From contig OY979718.1 in assembly GCA_963855995.1 (NCBI GenBank), positions 36,595,059-36,659,058 of the forward strand: DNA of 64,000 nt. Reading direction: 5' to 3'. This document shows, piece after piece, positions 22,710 to 33,454 of the stretch. The number at the start of each line of letters is the position of its first letter. The stretch's first letter is position 1. The DNA comes from Muricea muricata. Lineage: Eukaryota; Cnidaria; Anthozoa; Malacalcyonacea; Plexauridae. The position numbers and the translations under genes are program-made. The notes beneath the pieces are model-generated. The model was not told where the DNA came from and did no database searches. It saw nothing but the letters and a program-made list of their open reading frames with translations.

Positions 22710-23460
22710 TTACAAGATCAAGATATTATCGAGAAAGTCACCAATCAACCAACTCCGTGGATATCCCCAATAGCAGCCACGCCAAAGAAAGACGGAGGAA
22801 TCGAATAAGAATATGCGTCGAAATGAGAGAAGCTAACCAGGCAATCGAAAGAGAAGGACATGCCATGCCAACCTTACAAGATTTTACAGCTGAAGTAAAC
22901 GGGGCGAAACTCTTTTCAAAGATAGATTTAAAGTAAGCGTACCATCAACTTGAGTTGCATAAAGAAAGTCGTTTTATAACAACATTCAATACACACGAAA
23001 GACTGTATCAGTACAAGAGACTAAATTACGGAACAAATAGTGCGGCTGAGATTTTTCAGAATGTGTTATAACAAAACCTTAGCGACATACGAGGAGTAAA
23101 AAACATTTTTGATGATATTTTAATCCATGGCAAAACACGAAAGCTACATGACGAAGCAATAGAGAACTGTATAAAGTGCCTGGCAGCCCTACACTTGAAA
23201 GTAAAAGGAGAGAATTGCGAATTTTTGCAGAAAGAGATTACATTTTTTGGACTGAAGTCCATAGCAGAAGGCACTAGACCAGATCTAGAAAGAATTGCGA
23301 ATATGGTTAAAGTACAAGCGCCCAAAACAGCTGGAGAAGTAAGAAGTTTTCTGGGAATGGCAAACACATGTCACGAGTACATTCCAGATTATGCAGCTTT
23401 ACATCATCACTGAAAGAGCTAACGAAGAAAAACACAGCATTTAAATTATCAACAATAGAT
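22710..23460 (+). pseudogene. gypsy 2 reverse transcriptase
   Basis: RT continues after the insertion: TPWISPIAATPKKDGG, then motif A KIDLK*AYHQL with an in-frame TAA, motif B RLNYGTNSAAEIFQ, motif C IFDDILIHG with the Asp pair, and FLGMANTCHEYIPDYA. At least four frame or stop lesions. Similarity ends at about 23460, before RNase H. Confidence 0.85.
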
Positions 23461-24297
23461 TAACAATACATATAGATGTGCACCTGGGCACGTTCGCCTA
23501 TGCATGGTTTTGCAGTACGTCTCACGCGCTAATTCATATGCTATTCTGGGAAGTTCGAATTTCAATGCAAATGTATTAAAGAAAAATGGTATTTGTCATT
23601 TTCTAAGCGATCAAGAAAAGAAACATAACCTCGTTTGTTGCTAGTTGAAATATACAAGGCAACTTGTTTTTTTATGTATTTGTGCAAGCCAGGAAAATCG
23701 TCCGGAAAGTTTTCTTAAAATCACAGTTTATTTGACATTCCCAATTTAATTCATCGTACGGAAAAAGATAGCAAATGCACATTTTACTACAATGCATCGC
23801 CGTCAGGAATAGTTTTTCACAGTATTCACAAATGACTAAGTTGACGAACGTTTTAAAGCGCAGAGATGTTCAACACATGCAATTAGCACAGATTTTTCTT
23901 CACATGTATGCGTCAGTTATTTTGCAACTGGATACTACGACTGATCGAACGTTGGTCATTTTGCTTTTCGCCAACGCAAGGAAGACATCTCGATTTGATC
24001 TGGATTTTAAAACACGTAACCATATTTAGCACAAAATGCAATTATCATCGAGTGTTTATAATTTGATACTTATGCAAACTATTGTGTCATGTTATGTATT
24101 CGCCCTGGCATTGAAGTGGTAGCATTTTAAAAGGGCGTCATTCATAACGAATTACAGCTAGTTGTTTTTCCCAGCGAACAATTATGAAGTATAATGCACG
24201 AAATTCCGATACGACGCAGTCATATGTTCTTTTCCTTGGCCGAAAAAAAGTATTCATGCAGAGTGATTGCTAAAAAGAGAGAGACAGTGTCCAGAAA
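23461..24297. other. AT-rich stretch, no gene recognised
   Basis: Lies between the truncated gypsy 2 and the Penelope-like element. No gypsy RNase H or integrase sequence was found here. Confidence 0.45.
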
Positions 24298-25755
24298 ATA
24301 TAAAGCAAAACATAATTCGAAGATTAGCATCTTGAAACCCAGGATACGGATTACAACAAGACGATATTGAGTTGTGATATTTCGATTTTATTGTACAATC
24401 ATCAGACAGACAGACTAGAGTTACAATATAATACACGGCCTTATATACGATAGTTATCACATGACGTCATTACAAAGGAATTTGTCGGTAAAGAGTCTGA
24501 TTTCTAGGCAGTGAAAAGGTGTAAAGAAAGTGTTAGAAAAGAGATTAGGAAAACAGGGTAAGCTCTTTGCTGGCTTTGAGACCAGAAATAAGAGATGAAG
24601 AAAGGAACTTTATGTACAGAGCTTCAAGAAATAAGAGATAATTAGATGTGTTAGAGCTTCCATTGTGAAGGATTTTTACATTGTCACATATTAGGTTGGA
24701 GAGGAATGTAGAGGTGTCTGTAACAGTTATATTATCATCACATGCATGTTGTAAACTGATGATATGTTGCACATACTCGCAGTTGTTAAAGTGTTGCCCA
24801 ATCGCACTTTTGTCCGGTTTGTTGTGTTCAGAAAGTCGTTTCTGTAAGCATCGTTCTGTTTGGCCAATGTAAGTTTCGCAACAGCCGGGAGAAGTTACTT
24901 CATATAAAACTTAGACTTTGATAATTTTGGAATTTTGTCTTTATTGGACAGCAAATAAGACAGTTTTTTGGTGTTGTAAACCACGATGAAGTTAACCGAA
25001 ACGTTTAGATTGCGTTGTAGTTTCTTTAGGCATTTTTTGACCAAACCTTCTCCTTGCCTGCCAAGGTAAGGAAACGAAGCCAAATTTTAGGTCTAGCATA
25101 ATTTTCATCAGAAATGTTATTTTGAGTTTGGCAGGTATTAGATGGTGTGTTTTTTAATTTTGAAGTTAGTAGACTTCTAATCGTGCGTGGGAAGCCGTTC
25201 CAAGACATAAATGATTTTAGTTTCCGGACTTGGTTTTCAAACAGACAATTGTTGCTACACAATTTGAGCGCTCGGTTTAACATATCATCAGTTTGCATCA
25301 TGCATGTGATCATAATATAACTCTTACAGACACCTCCACATTCATCTCCAACCTAATATGTGACAATGTAAAAATCCTTCACAATGCAAACTCTAACACA
25401 TCTAATTTTCTCTTTTTTCTTGAAGCTCTGTACATAAAGTTCCTTTCTTCATCTCTTATATAATAATTCTGGTCTCAAAGCCAGCAAAGAGCTTACCCCG
25501 TTTTTCTAATCCCTTTTCTAACACTTTCTTCACACCTTTTCACTGCCTAGAAATCACAATCTTACCGACAAATTCCTTTGTAATGACGTCATGTGATAAC
25601 TATTGTATATAAGACCGTGTATTATATTGTAACTCTAGTCTGTCTGATGATGATTTTGCAATAAAATCGAAATATCACAACTCAATATCGTCTTGTTTTA
25701 ATCCGTATCCTGGGTTTCAAGATGCTAATCTTCGGATTATGTTTTATTTTATATT
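24298..25755 (-). mobile_element. Penelope-like element fragment with inverted 3' copy
   Basis: Minus-strand sequence runs RT C-terminus/linker, GIY-YIG endonuclease, 3' UTR. The last ~478 bp (24298-24775) recur in inverted orientation at 25277-25752 with a few percent differences and small indels. The junction at about 25277-25320 falls where AACATATCATCAGTTT occurs on both strands. Penelope-like elements are known for such head-to-head and partial tandem structures. Confidence 0.8.
24545..25313 (-). pseudogene. Penelope-like RT C-terminus, linker and GIY-YIG endonuclease
   Basis: Read on the minus strand from 25313. MLNRALKLCSNN and LKSFMSWNGFPRTIRSLL match the end of Penelope-like RT, SFPYLGRQGEGLVKKCLKKL and FIVVYNTKKLSYLLSNKDKI match the linker, and a GCCETYIG block (about 24880) followed by TERCL and an SEHN-like stretch is the GIY-YIG-type nuclease. 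The C-terminal HIISLQHACDDN and LFLEALYIKF segments close it. Frame changes occur at about 25080, 24895 and 24775. The RT catalytic core is absent. Confidence 0.8.
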
Positions 25756-25763
25756 GCTGAAAA

Positions 25764-26388
25764 TTGTCGGCTGGTATTGGTTTTTGTGTCCAGAAAAAAC
25801 ACAGCATAATTAAACCCAAAAGAAATGGTAAGCTGAAGAAGCTGACAGACAGAGATCGAAGAAAACTAATCAGAACAATTAATACTATTCGAAATGAAGA
25901 CCCAAACTTTACTGTTCAGCGTTTGGTTGCCCAAAGTGGCCTATTATCGCGCAAAATATCATACTGTACCATTTATCCAGAAAGCGGCTGGTTTTAACTT
26001 TCTACGAGCACGTAAAAAGGGGGTTGAAACAAACCGTGACCGTAGTAAACGGAAGGCATTTGCACGTGAGTGCAAGAAATTACTGTCAGCAAGCCCAAAT
26101 TTCTTCACTCCAAGTATTGCATTCTATTTAAACGCAGTAACTTTTGTTCACAAGAGCGGGCCTCTTAGTGACGCATTAGCTCCAAGAGGGCGGTATGCGG
26201 GGGGAGGGTTTACAGGTTACTGCCAAAAGGTAAAAAGTCTTGCTGGTGGGAAACGTCTGCACCTACTTGTTGCAATTTCTTACAAGCAGGGAGTTGTTAT
26301 GGTCGAGGAATACGAGAAAGTGATTGTAAAGTATTTTGCTTTGTTTGTACGGAACAAGTTTTTTGTTTTACCTCATAAATATTATTAA
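25764..26388 (+). pseudogene. Tc1/mariner-like transposase fragment
   Basis: A helix-turn-helix part (GKLKKLTDRDRRKLIRTINT, with DPNFTVQRLVAQSGL) is followed in another frame by FNFLRARKKGVETNRDRSKR and ARECKKLLSASPNFF, then FYLNAVTFVHKSGPLSDALA, a core strand that in relatives carries an Asp where this copy has Asn. VAISYKQGVVMVEEYEK follows. The DDE enzyme would cut and paste at TA sites. Frames change at about 25965, and the element lacks its N-terminus and the last catalytic block. The left edge abuts the Penelope-like repeat at about 25755. Confidence 0.7.
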
Positions 26389-26529
26389 GTAGGGTGGGAA
26401 TCGTGAAATAAATTTGCTAACATCAGCGCTTTACTTTCACAAAATTTCGTGCACGAAATTGATATTGTTAGAAATGTCTGAAATAGTGTGTTCACCTAAT
26501 ATAATGCATAAGTTACTTCTTTAATAAAA

Positions 26530-27598
26530 TTCGGCAAAGCAACGGCCACATGATATGATGAGTGATATTTCTTTGCTCGTCGCGCGGGATTTGTCTGTGC
26601 AGTTGAAACATTTGCCATCTCACAGTCATCATGTCTGTGTTGACGCGATCAAACAGCCGTTGTTGTTGAGGACAAGCAGTGCGTCACTGGTCGCAAAGAA
26701 TGACGTGTCCTTTTCGAGTACAATGTCTTTGCTCATTTTAGTTTTGGGCATTCGAAAATGGACGGTGTCACCTTCAAGCACTTGCAGGAACTGGCACCAG
26801 GGTATGAGGGAAGGCTTCCATCTGAAATCATTAAGCAGAACAAATTCTGTTGTCTCAATTTCCGACCAAGAGAAATTTCCACATGCTGGATTGACGAAAC
26901 ATTCGAATATTTTCTTGAGGGGCTGAATGAGAAATGTCTTGCCGCAATTTGCTGGACCATATATATAAATATTTCTGTACTTCCGTCTTCCCTTAAAAAG
27001 AGCCTCATACATAGCTGAAACGAAATTGGCTTTCTCGATGCCATTTTTGTCTAAAATTTCATCAGCAGCACGCAGCCACGACCCATCGCAATTTTCCTCG
27101 CAGTCTTTTTGTAGGTGGTCATTTAACAATTCTGTAAGGCATTTCTTCGATCAGATTAAACGTTGTTGAGCACAACTCAATTCTTTCTCTGTTTCCTGTG
27201 CATCATTTACCACCTTACTGCCTTTATTTGCCACAAATGCAGCTAAAACGTTCTTCCCATTAGCTTGCCAACTCAGCCAACGCCACAATTTCTGGACGAT
27301 TTGAAATTTTTCTGCTCTGTATTACTTGCAGAACGTTTAACGCTGACAAACGCTTGCGTTTTCCTTCACTGCCTTTGGACTTTCGTGTTAATTTTCTCTC
27401 TTTTGATGTATTAGACGTTTTAGGAGGCTCAGTTCTATTTGAAAACTCGGGATAATTAGGGGAAAATTTAATGACTGTCTTCTTTAGTGACATATTGATG
27501 TGGTGATCGGAAAATATATTAATGTTGTACTCTTTATCCAGATAATTCCTTGTACGCAACCAACGGGATTTTGTACTTAATTTGACACACTGTGCCAA
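26530..27598 (-). pseudogene. Rep-like protein with SF3 helicase (viral-like or Rep-transposon), broken
   Basis: Minus-strand coding relic. The first part (27598-27260) has KLSTKSRWLRTRNYLDKE and FSDHHINMSLKKTVIK, which resembles the end of an HUH-type Rep nuclease domain, then a Ser/Lys-rich linker. The second part (27129-26629) is a superfamily-3 helicase: Walker A GPANCGKT, Walker B-like EFVLLNDFRW and motif C FFATSDALL. After a frameshift near 26640 the C-terminal block continues to about 26540. SF3 helicases of this kind occur in parvovirus-like and CRESS-like DNA viruses and in Rep-encoding transposons. Which source applies cannot be decided here. At least three frame breaks; the nuclease N-terminus is missing at the foldback boundary. 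Confidence 0.65.
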
Positions 27599-28027
27599 AT
27601 TATATGGCGGTCTTCTTCCTCAAGCTTATGTTACAAGAAGCATGGATGCGCACAGATGCGCAAATACTTTAGTGGCTTTAAAACAAGCGTTTTCTTTCAT
27701 GAAAAAGTCAAAGACGACAACGTCAACTAAATCAAAGCTGTGTTGTCATGTTTAAAGTTGTTTAGCTATGTTTAACGATCTTTTATGGCGAGGTCTTTGC
27801 AAGAGGGGAAGTCGAAATTTGCAAAATTAATAACTGTTGTCTTTTTCACTTTCCGTGGGCCGTTTCCTTCTTGATCGAGCTTGATACGCCATTACTTTCA
27901 GTGTCCTTGATATAGGAGTCATTTATTTATGGCCTTGGGTTCAATTCCCAAACACTGAATGGCAGTTTTCAGTTCATTCAAGTAACGAGTTAATATTGCC
28001 ACAAGATGGCACTGGGTTATCACTTTG

Positions 28028-28250
28028 CCTAAATAACGACAGACACAAACTGAATCTCAAATTGGTTACAGCGTGACGTTGACTAGACACAGCATAACAC
28101 AGTGCTATTTTGTTGCAATGTTATCCTATTAAAAGTTGTCTTTAGCTCTTTTAAGTAATGAGAGATAACATTGCAACATAGCGCTGCGTTATACTGTGCC
28201 TAGTCAATATGTCATGCTGCAACCGATTTGGGATTCAGTTTGCGTAAAAT
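28028..28250. repeat. Palindrome at the core of the foldback
   Basis: CAAACTGAATCTCAAATTGG at 28028 is matched inverted by the sequence ending GATTTGGGATTCAGTTTG near 28250. Arms are ~105 bp with almost no spacer. TTGCAATGTTATC occurs a third time at about 28470, so part of the arm is present again. Confidence 0.8.
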
Positions 28251-28625
28251 ATGAAATGATTTAAACGGGTGATTTTAACTGTACTGGCGGCACTGGTAAC
28301 TGTAGGACAACTGCGATGCACTTAGTTTACTTGTCACATAAAATGCACAGTTATATGCAAGCTGTGAACGTCAAGCTTAATTCTCGTTGATAAAAAACTG
28401 AATGTTTGTGTATGTTGACAAATTGGTTACAGCGTGCATATTTCAAAGTAAGAACGTAGTGCCATCTTGTTGCAATGTTATCTCATTAGTTGAAAGAGCT
28501 AGACTGCCATTCAGTGTTTGGGAATTAAACCCAAGGCCTTAAACAAATGACTCCTATATCAAGGACACTGAACGTAATGGCATATCAAGCTCGATCAAGA
28601 AGGAAACGGTCCAGGGAAAGTCAAA

Positions 28626-28844
28626 ATGGCAGACCGATAACCGCAAACGGCAAACTTCAAATCGAATTTGAAGGTAAGTTCTACAAGTTTTCGAAGGTTT
28701 CGGTAAGTTTTTAGTCAATCCATTCTTCAATAATAATGCACAAATTATCCTAATTCGAACAGCTAATACTTCACCTGAAAATCCAACTTGAAGTTTGGCG
28801 TTTGCGGTTACCGGTCTGCCGTAAACATCAATCTTAACCTCTGT
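28626..28844. mobile_element. TA-target MITE family M1, copy 1
   Basis: Nearly identical to the sequence at 53588-53827. Inverted ends include GCAGACCG(G)TAACCGCAAAC against GTTTGCGGTTACCGGTCTGC. The outer ~23 bp of the left end are missing here. Inserted in the right arm of the foldback element. Confidence 0.85.
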
Positions 28845-29080
28845 TATTTTGCGGACTTCGACTTTCCTTCTTCTTCGCCATAAAAGATCGTTAGACATAG
28901 CTAAAGAACTTAAAACATGACTATACAGCTTTGATTTAATTAGCGTTCTCGCCTTTCACTCATTCCTGAAAGAAAACGCTTGTTTTAAAAGCTTTAAAGT
29001 GTTTGCGCTTCTTTGCACATCCGTGTTTGTACCGTAAGCTTTGGGAAGAACTCCGCCATATATAATTTGACACAGTGTAG

Positions 29081-29640
29081 TGGTTTAGTCAGCTAAACCA
29101 CTACACTTTAGTTCCACAACTGTGGTGGTTTAGTGGTGCCTTGAAGTCTTCACGTAGTTATTTCTTGACGAAGACAACTTGTCTTCTTGAACGAAGGGAA
29201 ATGACGGCGTGAAGTCTTCAATGCACCAACCCTACAGGCCTGTCCGCAACAGTCAGGTTAAGGAAATTTGCTTAAATATTAGTTAAAACACTAGGTAAAT
29301 AACGTTTGTCTCCTTGGCCTCGCGGTATTGCCTAGTATTTTCCTGTACTCCACCGCCCAGCTTTGACTTCAGTTTTGAGTGGATCGGGGACCCATCGGTC
29401 CAACCTCAATTTGACTTCACCTGTCCCTGATCCACCCAAAATTGAAGTCAATTGATGTGGGCAATTCGGAAGACAGTTATCTTTACCTCTCCGCCACGAA
29501 GGAAAACATGTTTGCCAATGAAATCCCGAACGGGTCTCTCCTTGCTCATCAGCATGCAAATAAAAAAAATGCAAAAACGCCTCCCTTACAGGCGTTTTTT
29601 TGGTGAATTAACTAAGTAAACTACAAGTAAAGAAGTAGAA
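29081..29640. repeat. Cluster of short hairpins
   Basis: GTGGTTTAGTCAGCTAAACCAC at about 29084-29105; TTGACTTCAGTTTTGAGTGG at 29364 paired with CCACCCAAAATTGAAGTCAA at 29433-29452; AACGCCTCCCTTACAGGCGTT at about 29576-29596. Probably MITE remnants. No gene. Confidence 0.6.
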
Positions 29641-31364
29641 GAAAGACCTGAGTTAGAAATAATGGCAAAAACACCTTATTTAGGCAATAAAAACATATTT
29701 TAATCTTCGTACATAAATGATAAAACACTATACATACGGGTATTTTTCTGGCATACAATGGTCATCTGACGTCATTTGCTGCTAGTTCCTCTACCACGAA
29801 GCTTCGTTGAAAATCTCTCCTCTTGCACCGAATGTTCAGACACCAAAAGTCTTCAAAATTCCACAGAAATGGCGCAGGATTACACAGAAATGACGACAAA
29901 GACATAAAGAAGACATCTGTGGCAAAATCGAGCTGAAATGTCGAAGGAATGGGAAAAAAATTGAGAACGAACATATGGCGTCGTCGAGAAAATTCAAAAT
30001 CAAGATGGCGTCAGTCTTCTTCTACGATCTAAACACGCAACGAAAATCGCTGCAGTGTGTCGGACATCAACAATGTTGGATACTTATTACACATGTAAGT
30101 ATTCTCTAACTACTCTACGTATGTATTGGTTGCTAAATGTTCTCTTGTTTGACGAAAATTCTGTTTGCTCACTAGCTCGAAATTTTGCTTTACAAATTTC
30201 AGATAAATGTACTAATAAACATATGACTGAGTTTCCATTTTTCTCTCTCTAGATGCACCGTAAAGACAACCGATCAAAGTGATTAAAACAGAATAATCGA
30301 ATCAATAAAATATCGAGGTAAAACAATTTTTATCTATAGACTAGGTCACTCATCTCCACAACTGCCTGATTCGAGCTAGACATTAATTTTGTTTGAGGAA
30401 ATAAATATTTGCGTCTTTTTGAAATGTTTCTAATTTTTTATTTCTAATGGGTATGTTTCGATACACATTTTAGACATTCCAGTGAAAAAGCGAGACAGCC
30501 ACTTGACGAATGCAATGCGATGTAGTGGTAAGAAAGCCAAATAGTACAATATAATTACTATACTTGTTAATCGCATGCAGGTCAAAATTACCAAAATATG
30601 ATTGCCTAATGAGGAGGGCATCTTTTCTTAAGTCAGGGCAAAGATTACTTGACCCTGATTAAGCGACACGTTTCATCTTCTCAATTAAAACAAATATTAA
30701 AAGAATACACAAAAGCATTCTTCAATAAATAAAATGCAGTGTTTTAACTGACATTCTGGCGATTCATGATTAAAATATGTTCTATTTTTTATTGATATAC
30801 CAGTACGTGAGTGCCATTTGATCTAAACTCGTATTTGTAGTGAATTATTTTTTAATAAATTTTATCCTGTATATTACGAATACAAGTGACTTCTGTACGT
30901 TAGACTCTTTTCTTAAGTTTATTTTCACGACTTTGTCTGTCTTAAATCCTCCCTCATTAGTAAAACCACACCCACTCAATTGGGGGATCAATAGACAATT
31001 ATTATCATCGTATATCAAATGTTGTATCGAAGGTTTCTATATCATTCTTTCCAAATTTTATCAGGACTTACTTTTATTCATGCTTTTTGTTTCTTCAAAG
31101 CCGCTTTTGTTCACTAATGCAATCTATACAAGAAACGGGTAATTCAGATTTCCAGTTCAAATTCAATACTAATTTAATGACTGCTTATATAAACTTGAAA
31201 CTGGCTTTAATTTGAAGAAATGACACGAGAAATTTAAATCCTACGCGTTGTCTTGTGTTTTACTGTAATTATTTTATAACAATCACGTAATAGTTTCCTG
31301 GTCAGGATAGCGTCATTCATGTATTTGGGATATTGTCCGCACGCGTGGATGACGCTATTCTGAA
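29641..31364. other. AT-rich stretch, no gene recognised
   Basis: Frames up to 100 codons occur but are AT-driven, without domain resemblance. No strong repeats seen. Confidence 0.45.
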
Positions 31365-31480
31365 AAGAAAACCATTTGGTTATAAAATGTTGTTAATGAA
31401 TATGATGTTGAAAATCTAAGTTCGCGTCACCCTGATTGTCACGTACAAATCATATGTCTAAAGAAAACCATTTGGTATTT
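31365..31480. repeat. Repeat unit R1, uninterrupted copy
   Basis: AAGAAAACCATTTGGT occurs at about 31366 and 31462, bracketing ~80 bp (TAAAATGTTGTTAATGAATA onward). This 80-bp sequence recurs at 33441-33454 plus 34289-34352, there split by a transposon, and so serves as the empty site. Confidence 0.8.
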
Positions 31481-31486
31481 TATAGT

Positions 31487-31694
31487 CAACCTCGTTCCCA
31501 GGGCCTCTTTGTAGTAACATGTGGTGGACAGGCCGGCAAATTCTGGTCGTTACATGACATTACAGAACATAAGTACTCGATAATTTGGCAGGAAAATTGT
31601 CCAGCTATTTTTGAAAATTTGATCATGTAAGAACCATCCATTGTCAGGCCCTTCTAATTTAGCTTCCACCACTGAGGCCCTGGGAACGAGGTTG
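31487..31694. mobile_element. MITE with CAACCTCGTTCCCAGGGCC ends (208 bp)
   Basis: CAACCTCGTTCCCAGGGCCT at 31487 is matched inverted by AGGCCCTGGGAACGAGGTTG ending at 31694. TA lies outside both ends after allowing for GTC/AC variation, so Tc1/mariner-type targeting is likely. A longer relative is at 35299-35596. Confidence 0.85.
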
Positions 31695-33451
31695 TCTATT
31701 ACTTTCTTCACGTAATAAAAAATGTAACCCAAATTGAGGTCATTTTTGGCCGTTCGTTTTAGTACACTTACGTGCACGGTCAAATACTTATCAAATATAT
31801 ACCCTATGTTTAAAGGGAAGTGGCAACAAAAATTTTTATGGCCTCATTTGAAACAGATTCAAAAACAATATATAAAAGTCCATTACAAAATTTTTATATC
31901 TATTTTACTGTCACTATATCTATTTTTATATGTATTTAACTGTCCGCCATCTCGGATTAATTTTTAACCTCATAAACAATATTTCGGTGACGTCACAAAA
32001 GGGATAAGCCATCCTAAATATCTACCACCAATAAAATATTTGTGAAACGTTTCCAGTCCGTGCTGAAACCCAAAACACTTGCCATGTGTGTGGGGTTATT
32101 GGAGATGATTAACTATTGTGTCGTGAGAAAAAAAATTGCGTGAATTCAGTTGTGACGTATCATGCATATCTACAAGTATCCAAGATAACGGACAACTAAA
32201 GATTTCAAGTCAAAATATCTCGTGCACTAAATAAGGCAGATATAAAAAATTCTGTAATAAACTTCTATATATTGTTTTGGAGCCTCTTTCAAATAAGACG
32301 ACAAAACATTTTTGTTGCTATTTCCCTTTAAATGAGTAAATTTAACCTCCCCACTACAGAACAACCAGCATTCAAGTGTTTATTCAAAAAATAAAAAAAA
32401 TCAAACGTGAATGTTAGAAAATGAAACCCAAAAATGCCTCCAAATTTTTCTATTTTGTGCTGCGTTTTTTTCTTGAGCTACAGTCCCCTTTAGTTCCTCA
32501 CAGTTTACTGAGCTAGAGTCCCCTCTAGTTCCCCACAGTTTACTGCTTATGCGAACACGATTTCCATCAGGTGCATCTCTCGCTACCAGAATAGGGCCGT
32601 GTCGAGATTTTACGCATGGATCTCAATCATCCAGGAGCTTTGTCCGTTGACAACCCGGTGTTATATGCCACGCCTTTCACAATTACTTATGGCCCTCTCT
32701 AACACTTGTTGACCTAGTTTTTTTCGCTTATCTTGAAAATAGGTTTCTAAACATCGTAATTATCTATTTTTTTTAAAGGATGTTGAGTGAAAGAGTGACT
32801 ACACACTAACCAAAAACCAGAACAAGATGCGAAATCGGCAACCGTTTACGTCGCAAGATGTCAAGAGGAAAATACTATGCAAAGGTACGAGTTGCCAAAG
32901 TCATTCATTTCCGTTTAGTTTCCAATATTCTAAAACATTGTTTGCGAATTTATATATTGCGATTTTTTTCCTTATTTTGTGATGGTTATGGGACATGAGT
33001 GAGGGTTTTACCTACTGAAGAGAGAGAGAGATAATGCCAACCAGACAAGACCATTAACAGCAGGATGAAGTACATCAAATGAAGCCATGGCGATCCAAAG
33101 ATAAAGTTAAAGTAAGTTTATTTCGTCGCTTTGTCAGTTCAACTTTCAATTCTCTGCTTCGTGAACTTGCGCCAATTTTAATTTGCTCGAACTAACGTTG
33201 CCAGTGTGGATACACAAAACATAGGAGCATAAAAAACATAGGATCCTTCACTACCTGAAACGAGATAAACAGAATTAGACGTTTTTAGCGAATGTTCTCG
33301 GTGGGTGCGGAAAAGAATAGTCACAACCTATTTTTTAGCAATTTTGGAATCATTTTTAATCTTGTTAACGTTGATTTTGGTCACTTCGCAAGCCGAGTTA
33401 GCCACGTAAAACCACTCCCAAACAACACTACACAGCTGCTTAAAATGTTGC
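31695..33451. other. AT-rich stretch, no gene recognised; one 2 x 35-bp tandem repeat
   Basis: A 35-bp unit starting GAGCTACAGTCCCCT is repeated once at 32475-32544. Otherwise no gene or family match was seen. Confidence 0.5.
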
Positions 33452-33454
33452 TAA

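Larger units (their letters stand above)
20698..23460 (+). mobile_element. Ty3/gypsy retrotransposon relic 2, truncated at both ends
   Basis: Plus-strand fragment running zinc knuckle, protease, RT. It lacks capsid and LTR on the left, and RNase H, integrase and LTR on the right. A 1017-bp element interrupts it at 21685-22701 with an 8-bp target duplication. It belongs to the same broad gypsy type as element 1: the zinc-knuckle, protease and RT motifs correspond block by block, but the sequences are clearly different. Confidence 0.88.
27580..29080. mobile_element. ~1.5-kb foldback element with nested repeats
   Basis: Left arm 27588-27970 pairs with right arm 28505-29080, for example CAAATTATATGGCGG against CCGCCATATATAATTTG, and GGCCTTGGGTTCAATTCCCA against its inverted copy. 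The right arm is lengthened by a ~220-bp MITE. AATTTGACACA is a direct repeat at both edges (27577-27587, 29062-29072) and may be a target duplication. The left edge is at the break in the Rep-like gene. Confidence 0.75.

Noticed and set aside
27940-27965. Box-B-like GGTTCAATTCC suggesting a tRNA or tRNA-derived SINE
   Set aside because: No A box or cloverleaf nearby, and the sequence is part of a foldback arm that also occurs inverted.
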